A DNA stretch of 64,000 nucleotides from positions 483,790,669 through 483,854,668 of the forward strand of contig NC_057862.1 of the NCBI RefSeq assembly GCF_019393635.1, in the 5' to 3' direction. Position 1 is the stretch's first letter, and every line of letters begins with the position of its first letter. The DNA comes from Dromiciops gliroides (taxonomy: Eukaryota > Chordata > Mammalia > Microbiotheria > Microbiotheriidae). A program made the position numbers and the translations under genes. Below, piece after piece: positions 58,038 through 64,000 of this stretch. The notes under the pieces were generated by a model that was not told the origin of the DNA, did no database searches, and saw only the letters and a list, made by a program, of their open reading frames with translations.

Positions 58038-58226
58038 TTTTTTTTTTTTTTGGTTTTTGGTTTTGTTTTTTTTTAGGCAACGGGGGTTAAGTGACTTGCC
58101 CACGGTCACACAGCTAGTAAATAAATGTCAAGTGTCTGAGGCCGGATTTGAACTCAGGTACTCCTGAGTCCAGGGCCGGTGCTTTAACCACTGCGCCATC
58201 TAGCTGCCCCGGTCATCTAGCTGCCC
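58038..58226 (-). mobile_element. WSINE1-like SINE with partly duplicated head
   Basis: Reverse copy; TSD CTATCTCCCTTATT at 58024-58037 and 58227-58240. The SINE 5' end is present twice: ATCTAGCTGCCCC at 58198-58210 and again at 58214-58226, after a short GGTC spacer. Confidence 0.95.
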
Positions 58227-58499
58227 CTATCTCCCTTATTATTTTGGAATTTTCTCATTGTTTTTGTTATGGCCTCGTCTGTCCAAAGTTTATTATCCTT
58301 GGCAAAGAAAACTGAAGAAGAGTTAAGCAGTTCTCTCCAGTTTCCATTATCAATATTATCAATATCCTGGCAGTGGTTCTATCTCTTCTTTATTTCCCCC
58401 CAAATTGATTTCTTTAGATTTTTTTTTGTTCTCCTTGGCTTTCCTCAACCAGCTTTAGCTCATTCTGAAGCTCCTAATCGTAATCTTTTTTGGGAGGTG

Positions 58500-58620
58500 G
58501 GGTGAGGCAATTGGGGTTAAGCACACAGCTAGTAATTGTTAAGTGTCTGAGGCCAGATTTGAACTCAGGTCCTCCTGAATCTAGGGCTGGTGCTCTATCC
58601 ATTGAACCACCTAGCTGCCC
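58500..58620 (-). mobile_element. WSINE1-like SINE with internal deletion
   Basis: GAGGCAATTGGGGTTAAG joins directly to CACACAGCTAGTAATTG, losing about 18 bp of core. The flank CTCCTAATC repeats at 58471 and 58621 as TSD. Confidence 0.92.
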
Positions 58621-58649
58621 CTCCTAATCTTATTCTTTTTTTAAAAAAA

Positions 58650-58802
58650 TTATTTATTTATTTATTTTTGCGGGGCATTGGGGGTTGTGACTTGCCCAGG
58701 GTCACACAGCTAGTAAGTGTCAAGTGTCTGAGGTCAAATTTGAACTCAGGAACTCCTGAATCCAGAGCCAGTGCTTTATCCACTGCACCACCTAGCTGCC
58801 CC
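58650..58802 (-). mobile_element. WSINE1-like SINE with (ATTT)n tail
   Basis: Reverse copy with TTATTTATTT tail, GTCACACAGCTAGTAAGTG core and CACCTAGCTGCCCC head. The flanking CTAATCTTA word occurs on both sides (58625 and 58804), so it landed in the duplicated target of the previous SINE. Confidence 0.93.
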
Positions 58803-59790
58803 GCTAATCTTAGTTTTAAGGGATGATGCCACATTTTGGTATTCATCTTCTATTACCTGTGTGTGTTTCCATCTTAGTTATATGTCTCTTCTAAACTGAA
58901 GTTGTTTGGCATGTTCTCCATGTACCCTCATCTGCCTCTTTAAACAACTACTATTTTTAATTCTCACCAGAATGATTTCCCTTTGTGTCTTCAGAATTTC
59001 ATTCTTGAGATCTTCCCATCTTTCTTGGATTAGCATCCTTTAGTAGAACATTATGTTGTGAGATTGTACCTCTCCCATTTCTGAACCTTTTGAAAATCTA
59101 GGCTATATACCAAACTATACTTGGCTGCATGCTTTTTCTCTTTCACAAATTCTAAGGTTGAGTAGTCACTTCCATGCAGGGTTCCCATTGTTTCTACTCC
59201 AGCAATCAGCTTCTCTCTTTCAGTGAGAATTATATCCCAAATTCCTTCTGTTGTATTTAGAAGAATTTAAATCATCGAGAAGGACTAAATAATCATTAAA
59301 ATATGTCAGTGAAACATTAGTCAATATGCTTTGGGCAGAGAGAGAGAGCTCCAGCCAATATCAGGATAATTGAAGTGTCTCTCACTGTTATATAAAATCT
59401 CTTTGCCAGGTTTGTGATCTGTTTCCTTGATGCCTCCTTTACTGCCTCTTCTTGACCTGGTTTCTGTTCACCTCAGTGTTTTCCACATTCTTCCCCATTT
59501 TGGTTCCCGGATTTTCTCATCTGAGTATGTCTTTATATACAATGTTACTCTTCCCCTCCCCTTTCCTCTTTTACCTGTGCTGTCCTTTAAAAAATAAAAG
59601 GGTATACTCTTCCAGAGTCAGATTCCAATGTTTGATTTCACCCAACAAAATCTCAAGGATACCTATAAGATCTAATGTGTCTCCTTGCATTAGAGTGTTT
59701 AGTTCTTTTTGCTTCTTGCTCATACTTTATTCATTTGTGTATAATAGTGAGACTTGCTAATTAGATCCCAGTCCTTAGGAGCATGCACAA

Positions 59791-60486
59791 TATGTTCTGC
59801 TGGTATCAAACATATATGGAAGCTAGGTAAGCTTACTGCTGGAAATATATGATGGATGACTCATATTAGAAGGGCCCAGTCCCTGATTCAGAGAATGTGC
59901 ATGTATTCTTTGAATTTTTTCTGTCTTCTCACTACAGGGTGACAAAAAGTTTTAATTGATTCAGAATTGTGGATGTATGCAAAAGACAAAAAGAGATAAA
60001 ATCTCTCTGTCTCTCTCGCAGCTTTCTAGTAAAGAGGGAAAAAATAGTGTGGACTTCCAGGGAAAGACAGACAGACAGAGAGACAGAGACAGAGAGAGAG
60101 ACAGAGAGAGACAGAGAGAGTACTTTTATCTCCCCACCTAGGTTACCATGTAGTCATGAACACATGGCACCTAGTTTCTTCTATCTTTGTTGTATTTCTA
60201 CTTTCCTGATCTTAGATGAATGGGCATCAGAGATAGAATTAAACGGCTTATACACTTCGAAACATTATTTTCAGAGGTCCAGCAACAGTAATTCATAGTC
60301 AGCCAGCATCTGAAGCATCTAAGTCTAGTGAGGAGCCAGTACAGCCATGAGGAGCAGCCTGTTTGACCTTTTATCAACAGCAGCCAAGGCATTGAGTTCT
60401 ACAAGCAAGGGATCAATTTATCCATCACCTATACATCACCCAGAATTGAAATTGGTGGGTCCTCCTCAAAGGGAGGCCAGAGCTAG

Positions 60487-60551
<65 letters not shown>

Positions 60552-61430
60552 ATTGAGATGGGGGGGAGTTTTATAACCATCACTTTAAGTATGAAGCAAC
60601 TTTTGGGGGACTGAGGTAAGAGAGGCAAGTGTTCTGGTTTCAGAGATTCTTATACCTAGTATCTTGCTACAGTAAATATCCTTTTGTAAAAGCTAATCAA
60701 TGATAATAGGTTAATTAATATTGGAGATATAGCAATTGATTATCAATGCTATCACAAAAATAACACGAAAATAAGATTTGACAATTAGTCAAATTGATGT
60801 TGGGGAAGATATTAATTGATGATTGATATTGCGAAGAATATTGTTGATGGAGGTCTGCGAGTTATAGCATTAAAGAAGGGAACCCCAACCCCTCAGGATG
60901 TCCCTAAAATACTGAGGGAAAGATGTAGTCATCCAAACTCTCAGGACATAACCTGCTAATCAGAGTGTGGGTTGGGAGAATGAGCCCAGAGCTCACATGT
61001 GTTAGATGTGTTTTAATGCTATCTCCTTCCTCAGATTTTGTCTTCTGTGAATTTCTGGGTGTTTCTATAGGTATTTTCCCCTACATTACAACTTCTGTCT
61101 ATGATATTTAGCTTGAATATATGGAAGTATATCTATATAGTCAGTTTTGTCCCTCCCCTTTATTTTTCAATTTCAACCCCAAGAGTTGTCATGAAGATTA
61201 AACAAGTCAATATAAGAAAAGTGCTATATAAATGCCAATGGCTGTTATTGCTGAAAATAGTCCTGGAGAAGATCTAGAGAAGGGTTGGGAGGGGGCAGAT
61301 AAAGGGAAATTTCAGATACACAAAGTACAAGTAAGTAATCAGTGATAATGTTAAAGTGTGAAACCAATAGTGCAGAATCCCCTCTTTACTTCATTTTTAC
61401 TTCAAGGAAAAACTAAGAGCTACTCCTAAT
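59791..61430. other. Single-copy DNA with simple repeats
   Basis: No gene recognised. Simple repeats at 60067-60122 (GACAGA/GAGA-rich) and 60491-60549 (AC)n. 60670-60860 is AT-rich with repeated 'TTGAT' words. Confidence 0.5.
60491..60549. repeat. (AC)n microsatellite
   Basis: About 29 AC units without interruption. Confidence 0.97.
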
Positions 61431-61431
61431 G

Positions 61432-61618
61432 TAGTAGAGAAAACCACATGATTTAGAGTGAGAGGGACCAAGTTCAAAATCCCAGCCATACCCCTTACTA
61501 CTCGTGTAACCTTGGTTAACTCATCTAACTTCTATTAGCCTCAGTTTCCTCATCTGTAAAAGTGAGGAGATTGGATTACTCTAAGGTCCCTTTCAACTCT
61601 ATCTATCATTTTATAATT
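61432..61618 (+). mobile_element. CORE-SINE (MIR/MAR1-like)
   Basis: AAACCACATGATTTAGAGTG head, AAGTTCAAAATCCCAGCC B box, TGTAACCTTGGTTAACTCA core, TTTCCTCATCTGTAAAAG, TAAGGTCCCTTTCAACTCT end. Confidence 0.87.
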
Positions 61619-61760
61619 CTATACAGTGGAACTGAATCCTGATGTAATGTAGGCAGCCCTTCCTGGAGAGGTTTTTGCTGAGTATGGTGAGCAGGGTGGA
61701 AGAAAAGGTAAAGAACGGACATTTAGAATTAGATAAATTCCCTCCCTCTCCAATTTACAG

Positions 61761-62086
61761 GATGTTCCTGCAATCCTTTGCTTCACCGTGGCTATTAATA
61801 GTGTTCTCACATCTTATGTTTGCCTTGTGTTTTAAGTGTCCTCAGTCATATATACAGCCTTTGCTGCAGCAGTATCTTGCTGCAGCAGTATAGGTCTGCC
61901 TATGACTATCCCATTCCCAGTTCCACTAACATCTTTGCCAGTGTCTTTGCGAAGTCAGACAGCTTCTACAACCTTGTCTTTTACTTTGGCATGAATAAAA
62001 GATTCTGGGAAAACATTCTTATCTGGCTGCCCAGGACACTAGGGAAATTGCAGCCCTTGTGTAACAAAGATGGTTCAAAAACCTGA
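61761..62086 (+). pseudogene. Candidate opsin-family terminal exon, broken
   Basis: The frame ending at 62086 reads SSTNIFASVFAKSDSFYN and then LVFYFGMNKRFWENI. It reproduces the opsin TM7/helix-8 spacing: FAK with the retinal-lysine position (AAG at 61952-61954, bovine rhodopsin K296), N six residues on (N302), Y four later (Y306), and NKxF (N310, K311, F313). The NPxxY proline is replaced by leucine. Upstream in another frame is a hydrophobic segment with FALCF (61819-61833), compatible with TM6 FxxCW. A 16-bp tandem duplication (61861-61876 and 61877-61892) accounts for the frame change. A pyrimidine-rich stretch ending CAG at 61760 looks like a splice acceptor. Opsins are retinal-binding GPCRs; this copy could not be one now. 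By eye it is closest to encephalopsin/TMT types, but the evidence is only about 40 residues. Confidence 0.4.
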
Positions 62087-62309
62087 AATATAAACCAAAG
62101 TGATCTCTTCTGAGACAAGCAAGCTGCAAAGAGTTTTGGACTGTGCAAACACCAGATTCTGTCATGAGGAATTCAACTAATGCTCCACCTCCTAAGAATT
62201 AAGTAGTAAATTTGAATTCTTTGGATTTAGTATGTGATGATTTTAATTCTGAACATAGTAGACTAGGGTGCTGTTTGATACGTATACATAGAATTACAGA
62301 CTGGAATCA
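62087..62309. other. Single-copy DNA, nothing identified
   Basis: Follows the opsin-like frame; no further coding or repeat signal. Confidence 0.4.
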
Positions 62310-62545
62310 GGAGTGGTATGGTTTAGAAAGAGAATTGGATTGGAAATCAGGAGGCCCAGCCTTCAATGACTTTCTAAACTTCTTTACTGTATAACCCTGG
62401 GCTAGTTATTTCACTTCTGTGAGCCTCAGTTTCCCCATCTATAAAGCAGGAGAAATAATACTTGTACTGTGTCTATTTTACAGGGTTATTATGAGGAAAG
62501 TGCTTAGTAACCTTGAAAGTACCCTTTAAATGTGTTATTGTCATA
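62310..62545 (+). mobile_element. CORE-SINE (MIR/THER-like)
   Basis: AGAGAATTGGATTGGAAATC head, CCCTGGGCTAGTTATTTCAC core, CAGTTTCCCCATCTATAAAG, TTTACAGGGTTATTATGAGG and AAAGTGCTTAGTAACC: a fairly complete MIR-type copy. Confidence 0.83.
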
Positions 62546-62549
62546 GACT

Positions 62550-62890
62550 TGTAAGTGGAAAAAAATTAATGGTTGTCATATCCAATGCTCCTATTATATA
62601 AATGTAAAAACTATAGTCCAGGAGCAGCTAGGTGGAGCAATGGATAGAGCACCAGCCCTGGAGTCAGGAGGACCTGAGTTCAAATTCGGCCTCAGACATT
62701 TGATGCTTACTAGCTGTGTCATCCTGGGCAAGTCACTTAACCCCAATTGCCTCACCAAAAAACAAAACAAAACAAAACAATAAACAAACAAACAAAACTA
62801 TAGTCCAGGGAAGTAAAGTAACTCACTTAACCAGATATTTAGTGGCTGGGATTAAAATTCAGGCTCTAGACTCCTATGATACAATGTATT
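62550..62890 (-). mobile_element. CORE-SINE (MIR3/MAR-like) split by a SINE
   Basis: Reversed blocks TCATATCCAATGCTCCTATT and, after the SINE, GTCCAGGGAAGTAAAGTAAC, TTAAAATTCAGGCTCTAGAC. Collinear once 62623-62793 is removed. Confidence 0.68.
62623..62793 (+). mobile_element. WSINE1-like SINE with 16-bp TSD
   Basis: AGCAGCTAGGTGGAGCAATG head, GAGTTCAAATTCGGCC B box, AACCCCAATTGCCTCACC end and (AAAAC)n tail. Exact TSD AAAACTATAGTCCAGG at 62607-62622 and 62794-62809. Confidence 0.96.
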
Positions 62891-63278
62891 TCTGACAGCA
62901 TTTAGTGTTCAACAGTGACTGGTTTTGTCTTTTTATACACCAAAGCAAATTAACCCCAAATCAGTGAGCATATTCTTAGCCTGAGTGTAATATGTTATTT
63001 TTCTCCTGTAAAAAACTAATTTTTAAAAAGCTTTGAGTTACAGGTAAAAAAGAAAAGTGAAATATACATGACTAGTTGCCTAGTGAATTTGGTTGACACA
63101 TGTAGCTACTTTGTATAATTTAGATTAATATTAACCATGGTCAGAGAAAAGAGGCAACTGGGGCTTTTACCAAGGGCATAGAAATTTAGTGGGCACCAGT
63201 ATTCCTTCAGCAACATAGAAACAACTGAACTTAATGTTAGTTTAAGCAAGAATATTTAGTTAAAATAAAGCAATTGAG
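62891..63278. other. Single-copy DNA, nothing identified
   Basis: AT-rich, no repeat or exon recognised. Confidence 0.45.
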
Positions 63279-63279
63279 T

Positions 63280-63412
63280 GGCAGCTAGTTAGTGTGGTGG
63301 ATAAAGCAGTGGTCCTAGATTCAGGAGGACCTGAATTCAAATCTGACTTCAGACACTTGATATTTACAATCTATGTGACTCTGGGCAAGTCACTTAACCC
63401 TCATTGCCCCAT
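63280..63412 (+). mobile_element. WSINE1-like SINE, diverged
   Basis: GGCAGCTAGTTAGTGTGGTG head, GAATTCAAATCTGACTTC B box, AACCCTCATTGCCCC end, followed by a GAAA/AAAT-rich tail (63413-63485). Flanking words ATAAAGCAA and ATAAGGCAA may be the TSD. Confidence 0.9.
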
Positions 63413-63909
63413 AAAGAAAGAAAGAAGGAAATAGAGAAATAAATAATCAATTAATAAATACATAAATAGAGAAATAAATAAATAAGGCAACTTCTAGATG
63501 GTTTACACTTTCTCCCCAGGCTCCTGGTACTCCAAGTACATTCTCCTATCTAGTCTGGCTCTGATCTTCCACTTTGTTTTTTTGTGGGGTTTTTTCCTGA
63601 AATAATCAGATCTATTCTTCAATTCTTCATTTCCCTTAGAGGTTCAGCATGTATTCTTTCAAGATATTAGCACAAGGCTTGATTCAGTTAGAGAATGTTC
63701 GGTAAATGATCATTTACTCATGTTCAACTGCAGTTGAAACTTGGAGTTTCTCTGAAGGCAAACCATGTACCTGTAGTGCTACAAAGACAATAGCTGAGTT
63801 TTTCTATAACTGCCCTCCTGCCTGGTTGATTGGATTAGTGCAATCATTCGTACGATGGATGTCATCTGTCATGACTGAAATAGTAATATTACATGAATAA
63901 TGATGATTA
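63413..63909. other. SINE tail microsatellite then single-copy DNA
   Basis: 63413-63485 is the expanded A-rich tail. The remainder shows no repeat or exon. Confidence 0.45.
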
Positions 63910-64000
63910 TGATCATAAGATCACAGATCTAGAGTTGGAAAGGAGCTTAGTAATTATCTAGTTCAACTTTCTCTTTTAAAAAATGAGGAGAATCAGGCTC
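63910..64000 (-). mobile_element. CORE-SINE (MIR3/MAR-like), cut by window end
   Basis: CTAGAGTTGGAAAGGAGCTT, ATCTAGTTCAACTTTCTC, AAAATGAGGAGAATCAGG: reversed 3' and core portion. Confidence 0.72.

Larger units (their letters stand above)
57475..59790 (-). mobile_element. CR1-like LINE, endonuclease/RT region, heavily decayed
   Basis: Reverse-complement words of the CR1 reverse-transcriptase region: ACAAGAATAGCATGA near 57613, CTGCTCTTGATGAAGCCACA near 57686, AAGCTCACTGGCCTATTG near 57795, GACAGTGGCTCAACAATCAC near 57917 and AACTCATCAAGGG near 57992. Further 5' parts continue to about 59790. Three SINEs interrupt it; with them removed the order is collinear. No open frame survives. Confidence 0.75.

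Noticed and set aside
58038..58802. CRISPR-like array of spaced repeats
   Set aside because: Spacing is irregular, the repeats are whole SINEs with TSDs, and the genome is mammalian.

Overview
This window looks like intergenic or intronic DNA of a marsupial mammal, most likely an Australian lineage. It is AT-rich and CpG-poor, no open reading frame resembles an intact host gene, and the sequence is packed with mammalian retroposons of different ages. The best lineage marker is a tRNA-derived SINE of about 140 bp present in more than a dozen copies. It has a conserved head (GGGGCAGCTAGGTGGCGCAG), a pol III B box (GTTCAAATCC) and the end CACTTAACCCCAATTGCCTCA, and many copies keep target-site duplications (TSDs). 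I recognise it as the WSINE1-like family of Australidelphian marsupials. LINE-1 copies of marsupial type, L3/CR1 LINEs, MIR/MAR-type CORE-SINEs and a second SINE with an RTE-type tail fit the same origin. Family names come from memory; no database search was possible.

Layout. 1-3445: 3' half of an L1 ORF2 plus a second L1 tail. 3670-4125: L3 fragment. 5975-6690: L1 tail. 7935-8735: end of an RTE-like LINE open reading frame. 8752-15500: a full-length but dead L1 on the minus strand, bounded by its TSD and carrying a SINE and a solo retroviral LTR. 16802-17144: hAT-type MITE split by a SINE. 17222-23628: two nested L1-derived elements lacking nearly all of ORF2 (HAL1-like), with two SINEs. 24100-29880: SINE, L3 tail with a large TTTC/TTCC microsatellite, an old hairpin, a minus-strand L1 and an L3 reverse transcriptase relic. 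30272-48860: L3/CR1, CORE-SINE and MITE fragments, a 71-bp-arm inverted repeat at 44118-44297 and a 7SL (SRP) RNA pseudogene at 47582-47843. 49040-57000: a GGCA/GGAA microsatellite, then mostly single-copy DNA. 57475-59790: an old CR1 LINE with three SINEs inserted. 61761-62086: a broken exon-like ORF with opsin TM7 spacing. The rest is SINEs and unassigned DNA.

Functionally I see no operon, CRISPR array, intact coding gene or novel enzymatic system. The value is in retrotransposon archaeology: at least three nesting events can be ordered from TSDs, two ORF2-deleted L1 derivatives share one breakpoint, and the opsin-like exon and the long inverted repeat are the signals most worth testing.
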